Assembly (NCBI GenBank): GCA_025506515.1 | Contig: CM046453.1 | Location: forward strand, 1,198,001 to 1,262,000 | Reading direction: 5' to 3' | Source: Flaveria trinervia | Taxonomy: Eukaryota; Streptophyta; Magnoliopsida; Asterales; Asteraceae | Length of the DNA: 64,000 nucleotides | Shown: piece after piece, positions 23,158-35,502 of the stretch | Numbering within the stretch: the first letter of the stretch is position 1 | How the letters are laid out: every line of letters begins with the position of its first letter | Position numbers and translations under genes: made by a program | The notes under the pieces: model-generated | Database searches by the model: none | The model's input: the letters and a program-made list of their open reading frames with translations, nothing else | What the model was told of the DNA's origin: nothing

Positions 23158-25028
23158 ATGGCATCAAAACTGAAGCAATTGCAATCTAAGGCATGTCAAG
23201 CATCACAATTTTTGTCCAAGCATGGAACTGCTTACTACAAGCAGCTAATGGAGCAGAACAAGCAGTATGTTCAACAGCCAGCAACTGTTGAGAAATGTAA
23301 TGAGTTGTCCAAACAGTTGCTCTACACTCGCCTTGCCAGGTTAATTTTGTGGACCTTATGTCTTGGTCTAAAGTGGAATTGCTATTTAGTCATAGTCAAT
23401 ACACAAGCATTTTACTATTTATTTGGTACTACATGTAGCAATGGCCAATACACAAGTATTTCAGCCATTGTCAATAACTCAACACACAAGCTTCTAGGGA
23501 CAAATGCCTTTAGAAATTCGAAAAAAAAATAAAAATGCTGCTGCATCAATCTAACAAAAAGCAACAATTTAGTGTAGAAAAGCCAGAGTCTTTGGTCATT
23601 TTACAATATTTTGGCATGTTAATGTTGGAATTGGTATAAACACATAGGGATAAGCTACTTGAGTGGGCTATATAGTAGTTTCAGTATATGAGTTTAGTTG
23701 AATACCTGGGTGGCCTGCACACACATTATCCTTATATTTACTCTGGAATAACATTTTGTGGAAATTTGTGTTTACACCTTCAAGATTGGATTTTTCTGTT
23801 TGAATATAAATTTTCTGGTCTGATGGCATTTAAACCAATGCTGGGCTTAAGGGCCTTGGTGTTTAAGGAAATTACAGGCTCTAAGATATTGATTCACATA
23901 AGTTTTAGTGGTGGTTGTTTCTGTAGAGGATCCATTAGCAACACCTGTTACTAAAAATAAAATTTAATATTGCTGGTATTATGATGCACAACCTGGTCCC
24001 GTAAGGAATTGTGGTGTGCCATCAGCCGTACATGTTTTCTCTTATTTACCTTTATTAAGTGATTCAAATGTAATGCAGTTATGAGCACTGACATAATTAT
24101 TTTATATAGGTTTACTTTCAAAAATCTGTTTTGTTTGAGCTTGTCACTTGTAAAATGTTAATGCATATAAAGCTGCATTATTTTGATGAGGACAAAACAT
24201 GTTAAGCCCATAAAAATTCTTAGGCTGCAAGCTCTCACTTCACTTTTATAAACGAATTGTTTCACTTTTAGTTACAACCTGTAAGAATTATCTGAAGAAT
24301 TTGGACGAGATGCATACTACTTACGTTTGAACTTAATACATAGTTTTTGAAGCAACTAACAACTTAATACATTTATACTCTGTTTTGTTTGTAGAGAGAA
24401 CTAAAACATTAGTTTTATACTTTAATTATGACATTTTGAACTTGAGCTTTGTATGTGAATCAGCAATGGAGCCCACAGTTTTAAATTGGGCCTAGTAAAA
24501 AGTAACGATTTGAAGTTTTATTTGTTGGGCTTCGTCTTTATAAAAGCCTATGTATTTTTGTATTCGACTTCACAGACATGGCAAGCCATTTATGGGCTTA
24601 GAAAGTTGCTGAGCACTCGGCTGATATAATTATACAAAATATTTGTTTTTGTTGCATATAAAATCAAGCTTGTCACCTTTTTAAGTTATAAACAGTAGAC
24701 TACCTCCGTATCAACATATGGTTTATGCCTTTACGGTTCCTGTTGCAATCAGATATATGAAATTTAGGTTTTAAATGTTTAAAAAATATGTGCTTATCCA
24801 TCAAACCATCAGTAATCTAAATTCTTTTATGCGTATTGCAGCTTGCCTAGCCGTAATGAATCATTCTGGAAGGAACTCGATTACGTGAAGAATTTATGGA
24901 AAAACAAAAAAGATTTGCATGTTGAACAAGCCGGAATTGCTGCATTTTTTGGGCTGGAATGCTTTGCATGGTTTTGCGCCGGAGAGATTGTTGGAAGGGG
25001 TTTTACAATCACTGGTTACCATGTTTGA
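23158..25028 (+). CDS. Mitochondrial ATP synthase subunit g (F0 complex), 2 coding exons
   Basis: Exons 23158-23339 and 24842-25028 join in frame (donor CCAG/GTTAAT, acceptor TTGCAG/CTTGCC) to give 122 residues, the same size as plant homologues. The protein opens MASKLKQLQSKACQASQFL and ends in a hydrophobic segment (about residues 92-107) followed by G108-E-I-V-G112. That GxxxG motif is used by subunit g in dimerising ATP synthase in the inner mitochondrial membrane. The conserved plant block VEKCNELSKQLLYTRLA and SFWKELDYVK are present. There is no cleavable presequence, as is usual for subunit g. Translation starts at the ATG at 23158, right after the leader intron. The 1.5-kb internal intron holds no recognisable element. 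A possible poly(A) signal (AATAAAACC) lies near 25360. Confidence 0.95.
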
Positions 25029-26095
25029 CGCTTCTATCTTTTACCAATTACAAGGAAGAACACACAAACACAAAAACACAAAACAAAAACCTGTTTTGTG
25101 AACTCGTAAGCCGTATTTATGTCCTGACCAAACATGATTTCGTTCATGGAACTTGTGCAATGTTTACTACTTCATTCTTTGTCGGAAATTTTGAAGCTGA
25201 GAAAAGCAGTTGTAATTTGGTTGCATTAATAATCTCATCTGCAATTTAGGCACTGACTTTGTTAGTTTTTGATCAGAGAAAAAGGGTGATTTTGTCATGT
25301 CTCCTACGTGATTTGTTTGACAGAAGTAAGATCATTGTGATCTTTTGCTCACATCGTTAATAAAACCAAAATTTGCAGGTTATGAACACCTCTTTTAGTT
25401 TATACTATTACTCTTTAATCTTTTAAGAGACATTCTAATGAAAAATTCATAAACTGTTTAAACAGGTTATTTTACCTGCTTCATGGTGAAGTGGTGAAAT
25501 AGGCATAGAAAACGGAAGAAAAACCTGTCTTGGTTATTAGTCGAGGATCATATTTTTAGAGTTGATTTAAGTTATGTTTTACTTTAAATGGTTATAACTA
25601 ATAAATTCAGGACAAAATGAGCAACAAACTATGTAAATCGTCCAAACATGTTCTCTCTCAACCGTAGCCACAACACGTGGGCTTACTTAAGCTTGAGATC
25701 GTTTGAGACATGCTTTTATTAAGTTTAAAACTTGAGGACAAGTGTAAAAACTAAGCTCATTAGCTCTCAAATAGTCATATTATTTAAAACTTGAGGACGA
25801 GTGTAAAAACTAAGTTCATAAACTCTCAAATAGTCAAATATGACAACGAATCAAACCTACCAACTCAGTTTAAACTTTAAAACTAACAACTCAAGCTCAA
25901 GTATAGATCATTTGAGACAAGCTTTCCTCATATTCAGCTTTTTTAGTCAGACCGTATCAACTATGAAAATAATAGCAAATCAAACCGACCAACTCAGTTC
26001 GAACTTGGATTAACTCGTTTTAGACGTAGACCAAAACAAAACTCCGGATCAAAAGAAAATCCTTCAACGAAATCAGGTAGACAGAAAAAAAAAAG
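25029..26095. other. 3' UTR and intergenic spacer
   Basis: The first ~340 bp is likely the 3' UTR of the ATP synthase g gene. About 25,730-25,840 contains a partial tandem repeat (AAAACTTGAGGAC...GTGTAAAAACTAAG appears twice, about 70 bp apart), and related text with CTCAAATAGTCA recurs. A run of ten A at 26085-26094 is the minus-strand T-run terminator of the tRNA-Pro gene. Confidence 0.6.
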
Positions 26096-26167
26096 GGGGC
26101 GTTCCGAGAATCGAACTCGGGACCTCTCGCACCCAAAGCGAGAATCATACCACTAGACCAAACGCCC
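26096..26167 (-). tRNA. tRNA-Pro (anticodon TGG)
   Basis: The minus strand reads GGGCGTTTGGTCTAGTGGTA through the anticodon loop TTTGGGT to a T-arm GAGTTCGATTC and an acceptor AACGCCC plus discriminator C: 72 nt with no intron. Acceptor stem GGGCGTT/AACGCCC pairs perfectly, as does the anticodon stem CTCGC/GCGAG. The A box (TGGTCTAGTGG) and B box (GGTTCGATTC-like) are intact. A T-run follows one base beyond the 3' end. It is transcribed away from HAG2, with only about 70 bp to that gene's TATA box. Confidence 0.97.
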
Positions 26168-26238
26168 AATTCATTTCTTTTTCTATTCAACATCTATATA
26201 AAACTTAAAAAATTCTAGACACTTTGTTTCTTTCACCC

Positions 26239-26353
26239 TATATATACACAGGCAGACCACTCGCACACTCACAGTCGCACCCAAACACCCTTTTGTTTCT
26301 ATCATATCATTTCCCGCGTTTCTACAATTTCCCGCGTGTCGTCAAAACCCTAA
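26239..26353 (+). promoter_or_regulatory. HAG2 core promoter: TATA box and leader telo-box
   Basis: TATATATA at 26239-26246 lies 117 bp upstream of the start codon. AAACCCTAA at 26345-26353 is a telo-box in the leader, ten bases before the ATG, a motif common in genes active in dividing cells. The upstream region is shared with the divergent tRNA-Pro gene. Confidence 0.6.
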
Positions 26354-26362
26354 TTGCGAAAA

Positions 26363-27679
26363 ATGGGGACGAAACACCACTCCGACGACACCCTCTCCGA
26401 TCCCAAAAAGCGTCGCAAGGTCGGATTCACCAAAATCGGTAACTTCCCCTCTTTTTTCTCATGCCAATTACTTCAATTTCTATCATCAGTTTTCGCTGAT
26501 TATAAATCACTTTCTTTTTTTCGTAGATGAAGGGGTTCAGCCCAACGATTGCATCAAAATCTACATGGGTATCGCCTTTTATCCTCTTCTTGTCGTTATA
26601 ATCACTTATTTTCTTGATTAGGTTTGCTTGTATTGAGCTGAGTGATTTATTTTGGTGCTTGCATTATTTTTTCTCTGGGATAACTAACAAGTGTTTTAGG
26701 GCTTGTTTTAGAAATGTGCTTGAAATTACTTACCGATTTATGGTTTATTTCTGTGTATATTGTTTGGAATATATGTGCTATCAGTCATTGAGTTGGGGGT
26801 GTTTGGATGTGCTGCAAAGCGGTTATCATTGAAGTGGTTTTCTTGGGTTTATGATGTTCAAGGGCTAGATTGGATTTAGTGAAACAAGTAAAAAGCAAGA
26901 AAATTGCTTGTTTGGAGTAAATGTAAAAGTACCCAATTCTAGTTATGTGTTTTCAACTATTCTTTTGGTCATCTCACATCCAAACACCCCTTTAGTCTTA
27001 AAAGTTAATAACTTATGTTGCTTATGGTGATATCTGATGCCCGTATATATTGTTTGTTTTTTTATTTGTAAGTGGATTTTGTTTTGTCACGTTTTATGGT
27101 CCTTTTTAGTGCTGATGAGATGATTTTATTTTTGTCTATTCAGTTTCTAGAGCAGATGAAGTGGACTCGCAAGAAAGCTTCCCCATTGAACCTGTTGACC
27201 TAAGTAACTTTTTTGAAGAAGATGGGAAAATATATGGCTATCAAGGGTTAAAGGTTGACATTTTTTCTTAACCTTTTCGTATGTTATATAGGCTGTTGCT
27301 TACTTATATATTAGGGTTTTTTTTTTCTGTCTTTGCAATCATGCATACCTTAAAGAACATGGATGTTGGTTCATATTGATTGATCTCTGATGTTGTTTCT
27401 GCAAATTCATTTTTCTGATAAAATAATGCAGATTACTGTCTGGATCAGCAGCATTTCATTTCAAGCGTATGCTGATATTTCTTTTGAGAAAACATGTGAT
27501 GTAAGTACAAGTGTTTGTAACTTGCTTTGTAGAATATTAAATGAGCATTTTTTTTCGATGATAGTCTTTATACATTTGAATCTGACTACTTGTCCTTGAA
27601 TTGTTGTTATGTTATATCATTTCTGAAGGCTGGGAAAGGAATCACAGATCTTAAGGCTTCTCTACAGGTTACCTTTGAT

Positions 27680-27713
<34 letters not shown>

Positions 27714-30044
27714 TCTTTTAACATTCATTTTTATGCAATAGTGAAATTCTGATCACGGTTACATATTTTCCGCAGAATATTTTTGCGGATAATCTTGTTG
27801 AAACAAAAGATGACTTCCTCAAAACATTTTCTACAGAGACTAATTATGTCAAGTATGATAAAGTTTCTGAATTTTTATTAAAGTTTAATTTCATAATTAT
27901 TGTTGTTGTATTTCTTGGTTGATTCCTTATGCTTGGCTTTTTACAGATCTATGATCTCAGATGGAAAAGTAATTAGCAGTGGGTTGAATGGACATTTGAA
28001 AGCGGATTGTTCTGAGCTGGAGGTGTGTTTTACAACCTATTCTATTTTACCATAGGTTCCTACAATTTATAATTAAATCTTTTTTGTAAGGGGGCAGGAC
28101 TGGTGTTGGTTTGAGCAGGTTGGGTAACAGGTTTAGATTGAAATAAGTCATTTTTAGTACTGTTTGGAGGTCTTGAATTAATAATAGACTTCAGGTGACT
28201 TTCAAGTTGTTTAATATCTTTTTCTTTTAGCTTCATTTAATCATTTTACTTCTCTTTTTGCCCATTTGAGATAAAACACAGTCCAATTCAACCGATTCAT
28301 AAGTAAAAGAGATCAATATTACCCATCTCTAGGTTATAGCATCTATTACCCTTGTCATGTTTAAAAACCAATTGGTATATATGTTTAAGTGCAGTGGTTT
28401 ATCTTTTTTTTTTGCTTTATCAGGTTGTTCGTGTTGAAGGCTCATCTATGGGTCTTCTTTACTGCAGACTAGTACCACTTGTTCTTCTTCTTGTTGATGG
28501 TAATTTTCAGCTGTTTTGACCAATGAATAATTACATGGTTTTGCATTCATTTTTGCTGATTTAAATACTAATTATCAAATTTAAATTGGTTATGTTTCTG
28601 TATCAGGTAGCAATCCCATTGATGTTACTGATCCTGATTGGGAAATTTATCTTCTAGTGGAGAAGAAAAATGATGCGGACAGTCCACAAAAGTTGCTTGG
28701 TTTTGCAGCTCTTTACCGGTTTTTCCATTATCCTGACAGCCACAGGTTGAGACTTGGTCAGGTATGTCAGTTCTCATAAATGGTTAATAAATTCATAGTG
28801 ATTTATAAGAACTATGATTTAATCATTCTGAATAAATCAATTTAAGAGATTGTAATTTGTAAACACGTAGTTTTATATTTAGCCTTTTTTTAAATAGTCG
28901 GAGGTGCAAAAATTGTGTGTTTTTGGCGGGTTGGATAACGGTCAACATTGGTGGTTTTTAGTTTGGGGCAAAAAGGACATTGTTCTGAAGATTGTTCTTG
29001 TTTTTTGAATTTTGTAATTACTTTATATTTCAAATACAAGAAAATCACTGTTTTGTTATCTTGTTAATGAAGTTTCTAGAATGTATTGTTTAGGACTTGG
29101 TGGGTCTTGTGCATTTTGAATACCCTGTGATTTTCACTTGTTCAACCTGTTTTTTCCAACTTTTTTCCTCTCAAGTTTTAGGTCTTAACCATTTGATCCT
29201 TTAGTGGCAAACTGTAACATAACCCAACTTGACCATTCTTTTCCATAAATGAGCTGTAGCCTGTAAGCAACAAAATATAAGTATATAACCCAATTGATCT
29301 GTTTTCACACAAGTATATCCAAAGTTGAATTGAAGTAGGAGCATTTAGGTTAAGTAATTCTTTTAAATGTTTTTTTGGATAAATTAATGACAGATATTGG
29401 TATTCCCTCCATACCAACGCAAGGGCTACGGAGGTTTTCTTCTTCAAGTAATCACCGACATGGCAGTTGCAGACAATGTCTATGACTTCTCAATTGAAGA
29501 GCCACTAGATTCATTACAACATGTCAGGGCTTGCATTGACATACCTCGTTTACTTGCTCTACAAGCAATCCAACCTTCGCTAAACTCAGTTGTCAGTCGT
29601 CTAAAAGAAGAAAACTTAGCCAAACGAACCCAAACTATCCGTTTCAGTCCACCTTCAGACATCATTGAAGAAGTGAGAAAAACTCTTAAAATCAACAAGA
29701 AACAGTTTCTACAGTGCTGGGAGATTTTAATCTACTTGTCTCTTGACCCCATTGAGAAGTATCTTGAAAATTTTAGGACTATTGTATTGGATCGAATCAG
29801 GGCTGATGTCATAGGTAAAGATAATGGTGCAAGTGCGAAGCGAGTCATCGAGGTCCCCACAGAGTTTGATTCTGAAGTATCGTTTGTGATGTTTAAGACA
29901 AGTGGTGGCGGTGATGAATCTAAGGAAGTTGAGATTGAAGAAAGTGATAAGATTAAACAAGAGGAGCAGCTGCAGAAACTAGTTGATGAAAGGATTGAAG
30001 CTATAAAGTTGGTTGCAGAGAGAGTCTCTGTCAAGAGTTCTTAA
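26363..30044 (+). CDS. HAG2: Histone acetyltransferase type B catalytic subunit (HAT1/HAG2), 10 coding exons
   Basis: Coding exons are 26363-26438, 26527-26568, 27144-27253, 27432-27500, 27629-27667, 27776-27852, 27947-28022, 28424-28499, 28607-28761 and 29394-30044. All junctions are GT-AG and keep frame, giving 456 residues; Arabidopsis HAG2 is of similar length. The enzyme acetylates newly made histone H4 (K5/K12) before nuclear import and chromatin assembly. Visible features are an SV40-like nuclear signal PKKRRKV at residues 14-20, the Hat1 N-terminal domain (ITVWISSISFQAYADISFE), and the GNAT acetyl-CoA site VFPPYQRKGYGG at 243-254 (Q-R-K-G-Y-G). SIEEP at 273-277 corresponds to the catalytic-Glu VEDP motif of Hat1. 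The C-terminus is Lys/Glu-rich. Intron 5 has a TA microsatellite, and introns 7 and 9 look invaded by degraded MITE-like sequence. Confidence 0.96.
27683..27711. repeat. (TA)n microsatellite in HAG2 intron 5
   Basis: About 14 TA units lie in a 108-bp intron (27668-27775), 15 bp after the donor. It is likely to vary in length between individuals. Confidence 0.95.
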
Positions 30045-31117
30045 AAGTTGAGTATTGCTAGTAGCTTTTTAGTGACGACTTTATTAAAGTATTTATGGTT
30101 TTTCACCTTCTTAGACGTTTGAGGTGTTTGTAATCTCTATTGAGCCTGCAAGATTTATAGTGTTTTGAGAGATTTTTTCTCATTTTAGAAAGTGTGTTGG
30201 TGTTTCTTTAACTTGAATCATGCCACCAACCTGTTTTTCTGTCAATTACATGAACTGAAATTGTCCAGTCTTTGCATTTTGAATTTGTTAAAACTGTTAG
30301 GTGTTAAGCGTGCACACATGGCAAACTTAAATAATAAGAACAAGAGACACAAAAATTGTTAGTAGTTTAGTTAGTTTAATCTAAGTTACTTTGTTACAAC
30401 TAGGGTTTTGAAATATCTATTTATAATACATAAACAAAATCTGTTGAATAAGACAACATGGTAGTTGGAAACTTACTAAAATTACCAAACTAGGGTTAGG
30501 TCGTCTGCCCCTGATGTTTTGGCCAAAAGACTTTAGAATCCCTACAAAAATTAGTGTTTAAGTTGTTATGTTTAATAAAATGTTAATTTTGCATCAGGTT
30601 AAGAACGCCTTGTTAATTTGGGATCTACAGGGTTCCAAATGAATTGGCTTATTCGAAAAAGGCCTTGTTCTTTGGAAGATTTATCTCGTGTCTGGTACTG
30701 CATGGTTCCACTCTACAAGAACTCCGAATCATTCTCTTGAAACTCATTCTCTTCATCATAAATGATCCGCTTGCCCAGAAATGACCTGGACCAATAGGGA
30801 AATCCCAATTCATTGGGACTCCCAAGTCACATTGCCGCTGTCATAGTTGGATTGGTCGGTCCCCTTAGTTTATACATTACTTCTTGTGTTATTAGAAAAC
30901 TGTATGAAGTCATCATAAAGACACGTTAATGTTTAAGTAGTGTATCATATAATTAAAATGTCAAGGGTTTAAATCTTGTAGAGTGTCGGTTGAGCTTTTA
31001 CAATAGAAAATCTATGAGTTTCTGTTAAAAAAAATCGTATGAAAAATGTTTATATTTCAAGTATATTTATACACTATTACAACACAATGGTGAATATTAC
31101 AGGAGATATGAAGTTGC
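30045..31117. other. Intergenic between convergent HAG2 and the DUF3531 gene
   Basis: The first part is HAG2 3' UTR. About 30,300-30,600 looks like a reversed LTR fragment: the minus strand would read TGATGCAAAATTAAC and later TTTTTGTGTCTCTTGTTC, typical of small Copia LTRs, but no target duplication was found. The rest shows nothing I can identify. Confidence 0.35.
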
Positions 31118-33720
31118 CTAGATTCTATGAACACTATAACCTTCATCTTCTGATGTCAAATTTGGACTCCAGTTTTCATATTCAGATCCACCAAAAACCA
31201 TCTGTTTAATTCCAACATGACTGTAAACATAAAACAAATTCATTAATGCTTCACTACTTAAGATAATTAACATGAACAAGATGAAAGAATGCAAGAGATT
31301 ACGAAACATACTCGGAGCTAATTTGCGTCATTGCGTTTATCAATATGTCCAACAGCAAAGGCTCGCTGGTACCAATATCTACCCTGAAAAAAAATGAACC
31401 ACATTCTCCCATCATCAAGATATGAAATAATGAAAAGACATGCGCTCAACAAGAATCGCTCAAACTGTTGTACTTTAAAACATGTTATGTGAATGAAGGT
31501 AACATTGCGGATGGGTCAAAACGGTTAGGGTCAAAAAGGGCATTGTTGGTAGCTTGGTAAAATGTTAAGTCAGGTTGGGTTGACTTGACCTAAAACATTT
31601 TTTGTCCAAAAAGTTGAAATTTTTTAATATTGACTTTGGAAGATTCTATGCATGAAACATAACTCAAATCCACCCTTTCATATGTGAAGGGGTCAAAATC
31701 ACCGCATCTAACTGTGGACTTTTGATGAGGGGCTTCTTCATTATAACAAAAAGAACTCATACGTTCCCAACATAAAACACATCTTATGGGATTTCTTTTA
31801 AATCGAAATGACATTGAAAAACAAATTAGTAAAAATTTGGAAAGCAAAAAAGTTTTTGTGTTTATGTTTATGTTTCAGTATAGATTACCATATGCGTGCC
31901 ACATTGTCTTGAATTTCAAGATCACTAATGTTATAAAACGTAGTTGGTTCGATGTTTGCTCCTAGAATATCATCATAACTTGGCCTCTTGTCTGTAGTAG
32001 ACTGTGATAACTACAAAAATCACACAGATTTCACAAATTTAGAGCAATTAGACATTTTTCAAACAGAGTATGAATCATAATATTCAAATCAGCCATATGT
32101 AAAGTTTTTTGCAATTACTTGCATATTCATAGAATTGCAACCGCCAAGACGTCCAATAATATGCCATGAACGAATTGTCTGCAAATAAAATGCATCAAAA
32201 GCCATTTTCCATGTATGTATACAAATATTCAAATCATTCATAATAATTATCTGATTAATTTAATAGAAACAAAGTAACTTACATCACAAATCATCTTTAT
32301 GTCTTTGTCCAAAGGAGCATGGTAGAACTCAATCCAAATATACGAGTTGTTGAACTCAAATCTGAAATAGTTCACCTGAAGCTATTAACTATCGTATAAA
32401 GAATGTGAAGTACATTGTCATATCATAGATAAGTTCATGGAACACTAATTTTTAACATTTCCTTTTTAATATTCTCCATTTTACTCGCTTTCATTTCGGA
32501 TCAAATCATGTAATGAGGGCTAAATTATAATTCATATCTTCTTACACCATATAAACATCACCCTAAAAGAAACTCGTTCAATCTTGTTGGTCAAGAACAC
32601 AAATACATGTCAAGAAATTCTGTAATGCTTACTTGTTAAAAAGCACTTTCATGGGTGTTGCAGAACCAGTTTTTCGCTGAATTATCTTGTCCCTTTTCTT
32701 CTTCATCCTCTCCTCAATCTGACATTTCAACATACACTTAGCGTACATCCTCATTCCATAACTACAGTATTCTTATCAAAATGCTCTGGATGAACAAACA
32801 AAATAGCATTACGGGTTTCATAATACAGTATTAATCCATAAGGCCAAGTTGACTTTTCTGGTCAAACTTGGTATTTCCAAACAAACAAGCTAGCATGCAG
32901 GAAATATTAATGATATTTAGCTTCCCATTAACAAATGCATGATGATTTGAACATACTTTCTTGCATAGTTGCATCAACAGCCACACTAGAGCATTTTTTG
33001 ACAGATGATGTCCTTCTTGAATCACAACGTCATTACGAATTGTAATTGTTAACTTACAAATTTGTTACTAATACCATAAAACTTATAAAAAGGGTTACGA
33101 AAACCATTCAAGCTTTCAAATACCCTGCTACATGTATTTTGGGTCAAAATCACCTACAATATCAACAACTTTGAATAATACTGAAGCACAAGCAAATTAG
33201 TGAAGAAAAGGTACAACTTAGTGCAATTTGTCATCTACAAATGCTACAAACTTTGACCTAAAAGTTCTAGAAGAAATCTTTGAGAGAAAAACAAACACAC
33301 ATACACACACTATAAAAAAACCATGGTTTTGCTTACTTTAGACCTTGCTTTCGCTGGATCATCAAGAGAAGTTCCCAAAATTTCAGCAAATTCAGGATCC
33401 TTATCATAATTCATCCCTTCATCTCGACCCTTTGGAGAAAATTCATCTTCCACTTTATCCCAATCGATATCAACCATATCCTCGTCATCATGTACTTCTT
33501 CCTCTTCTTCTGCTTCGAGTTGTTTGATTTGTGTAAGCAAATCCGTCGATTTTGGTACTCTGTTTTCACCAGCCTTCACCACGAATCTGCATGAATTGCG
33601 TGTGGAGCGTAATTTGTTAAGTGTTGAAACACTTGGAAATGAGTTGTAATTGTTCAATTGAGTAATTATTGAAGTCGATATTCGGGGGTGTTGAATTGTG
33701 CTTAATTGTAGTGCATACAT
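31118..33720 (-). CDS. Plastid-type DUF3531 family protein, 7 exons
   Basis: In transcript order the exons are 33720-33337, 32718-32633, 32361-32283, 32178-32119, 32010-31889, 31383-31312 and 31220-31118. All junctions are GT-AG and in frame, giving 301 residues. Residues 1 to about 50 are Ser/Thr/Asn/Arg-rich with few acidic residues and end in FVVKA, a good chloroplast transit peptide. An acidic stretch (EAEEEEEVHDDED) follows. The C-terminal half carries the conserved block of the DUF3531 family of plants and cyanobacteria: FNNSYIWIEFYHAP, WHIIGRLGGCNSMNMQ, WVDIGTSEPLLLDILINAM and IKQMVFGGSEYENW. The molecular function of the family is not known to me. Intron 5 (31384-31888) holds a decayed MITE-like repeat. 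Family assignment is from memory of the conserved motifs. Confidence 0.85.
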
Positions 33721-33740
33721 GGTGAAGAGAATTTTGAGGT

Positions 33741-33868
33741 TTAGGGTTTATCAGAGTTGAAACAAACTTGTAGAAAAAAATGAAATCTAATTCCTAAACA
33801 GCATCTTGGGAAGCGGTTGTGTATGGGCCACTACCTCATTTGGGCTAAACCATTCGATTGGAAGCCCA
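33741..33868 (-). promoter_or_regulatory. DUF3531 gene promoter motifs: telo-box and three site II elements
   Basis: On the minus strand a telo-box AAACCCTAA (33741-33749) lies 20 bp upstream of the ATG. TGGGCY-type site II motifs lie further upstream at 33824-33829, 33841-33846 and 33863-33868 (mixed orientations). Telo-box plus site II is the usual promoter signature of plant ribosomal, mitochondrial and plastid housekeeping genes, bound by TCP factors. Confidence 0.55.
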
Positions 33869-33869
33869 A

Positions 33870-34950
33870 TGACAACAACAAAAACAAAAATATAAGCCGA
33901 AAAAAAACCAAAAAAAAAAAAAAACCACCCACAGGCACACTCCATACATACCAGAGCCTAGAGGTGTTCACAGTAAAGTTCAGATGATCTAAACTCATCG
34001 TTAAATAACTCTTTGATCTTCATAACTTCGGTTAATAGGTAACCTTAATGCTAAATGATTAACGTTATGTTCTCGAGTTTCATTTAAGGATAGAAAAAAA
34101 AATTGAAGGAAATAAAAAATTGTTGTGTTATAAAGTATTTTTTAATTGAAGGAAATTGAATGATTGTTGTAAATTTGTGTTTCCAAGTTTACTTAAACAA
34201 GGAAACGAAAGCTAAAATCAATTCTTTCAAAATGAAAGGAAATTGAGAGAAAACAAAAAAGAAAAAAAAGGAAAAAAGAGAAAGGAAAAGAAAAGAAGAG
34301 AAAGAAAGAAAAAGAAAAAGAAAAGAAGAGAAAGGAAAAGAAAGTATTTTCTTTTTTTTCTCTCGTTAAGTAAACAAGCGTGAGAGTTTAAACTTTAATG
34401 GTATCTCTTAACCATTCGATGAGTAAAATCTTAATGACCAGTAAAAGGTTGCCAAACAGCCTCTTAGATTGGTAGACGAGTGTAATAATCAAACATTTTT
34501 AGGGGTTTAGGGGTGTAGATAAATGTATGAGTTGTCGTTTAAAAAATAAAAACTCGAATCTTAAAAATGACAAACTAAACCATTCTAGATATGTGACCAG
34601 TTGGACCGCCCTGTTTTAGTAGTTTAAAAGTTTTGTTACAATGATTTAAACTGGCATTTTTCTACATTCTCTAAACTATTAGTTTGTATTACTATAAAAC
34701 ATATGCATAGCTACATATTAACTTCTTGGGTCACAAACCGATCACCGTTTCTAAACCGTCTCAGCTCATGTTTGAGATTACTTATTTTATCAGAAAATAA
34801 CTTTTAAAAATATACTTTTTAACAACTACTCCTATTAACTTATTAATCTTTTAAAATCAACTTTTAACTATTCAAGAAAACACAGGAACACCAGAAGTCC
34901 CGAAAAAAACGGACCTATGTGAACTTCTGGCACAAATCTAATCTTAAATT
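33870..34950. other. Divergent intergenic region with long homopurine tract
   Basis: There is no gene. An A-run of about 18 lies near 33902-33924. Positions 34255-34344 are 90 consecutive purines on the plus strand (A with scattered G), followed by a T-rich stretch. Sequence around 34,780-34,870 resembles the AT-rich repeat at 21,550-21,740. Confidence 0.7.
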
Positions 34951-34956
34951 TCAAGT

Positions 34957-35004
34957 GGCCCATTACGTATTGCAATACATATTCGAACTCCCACAAAACC
35001 CTAA
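34957..35004 (+). promoter_or_regulatory. eS30 promoter motifs: site II and telo-box
   Basis: GGCCCA at 34957-34962 (site II, TGGGCC on the minus strand) and AAACCCTAA at 34996-35004 (telo-box, overlapping a second CCCTAA) lie 87-134 bp upstream of the start codon. This pair is characteristic of plant ribosomal protein gene promoters. Confidence 0.7.
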
Positions 35005-35090
35005 CCCTAAAACTCCATCGGCTTCACCGTATTGCATTGCAATCCACCCAACCGACCAAATCAAATACAACAAGGGACTCCAATTTCAAC

Positions 35091-35502
35091 ATGGGTGAGT
35101 TCAATTACCTTCAATCGATCTCCGATCGCTCACAATGTCATCAATTTCAACGCATCATATCAAAATCTTCTTTATATAAACCGATCGATTAACTCTATGA
35201 GTTTTCAATTAAACCACAGGAAAGGTTCACGGATCACTGGCTCGTGCGGGGAAAGTGAGAGGTCAAACCCCTAAGGTCGCAAAGCAAGACAAGAAGAAGC
35301 AGCCGCGAGGTCGTGCTCACAAGCGGATTCAGTACAACCGTCGGTTCGTCACCGCTGGTGAGTATATCTCGTTGTTCGTTGGTTAAATTTGCTGTATAAT
35401 TTCATTGATATTGGTGGAATTGGTGTCAGATGATTGATTACATCGGTTTTTGCAGTTGTTGGATTTGGGAAGAAAAGAGGACCAAACTCATCAGAGAAGT
35501 AA
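35091..35502 (+). CDS. RPS30: 40S ribosomal protein S30 (eS30), 3 exons
   Basis: Exons 35091-35094 (only ATG plus one base), 35220-35357 and 35456-35502 join in frame to 62 residues, exactly the plant length. The product is very basic: it opens MGKVHGSLARAGKVRGQTPK, has KQDKKKQPRGRAHKR and ends KKRGPNSSEK. It is a small-subunit ribosomal protein near the decoding region. Unlike the animal gene it has no ubiquitin-like (FUBI) fusion, as expected for plants. The first intron directly after ATGG is a common arrangement in this gene family. Confidence 0.98.

Noticed and set aside
23688..23954. ORF of 88 codons in the ATP synthase g gene
   Set aside because: Falls inside the intron. It has no recognisable motif, and the exon join around it is well supported.
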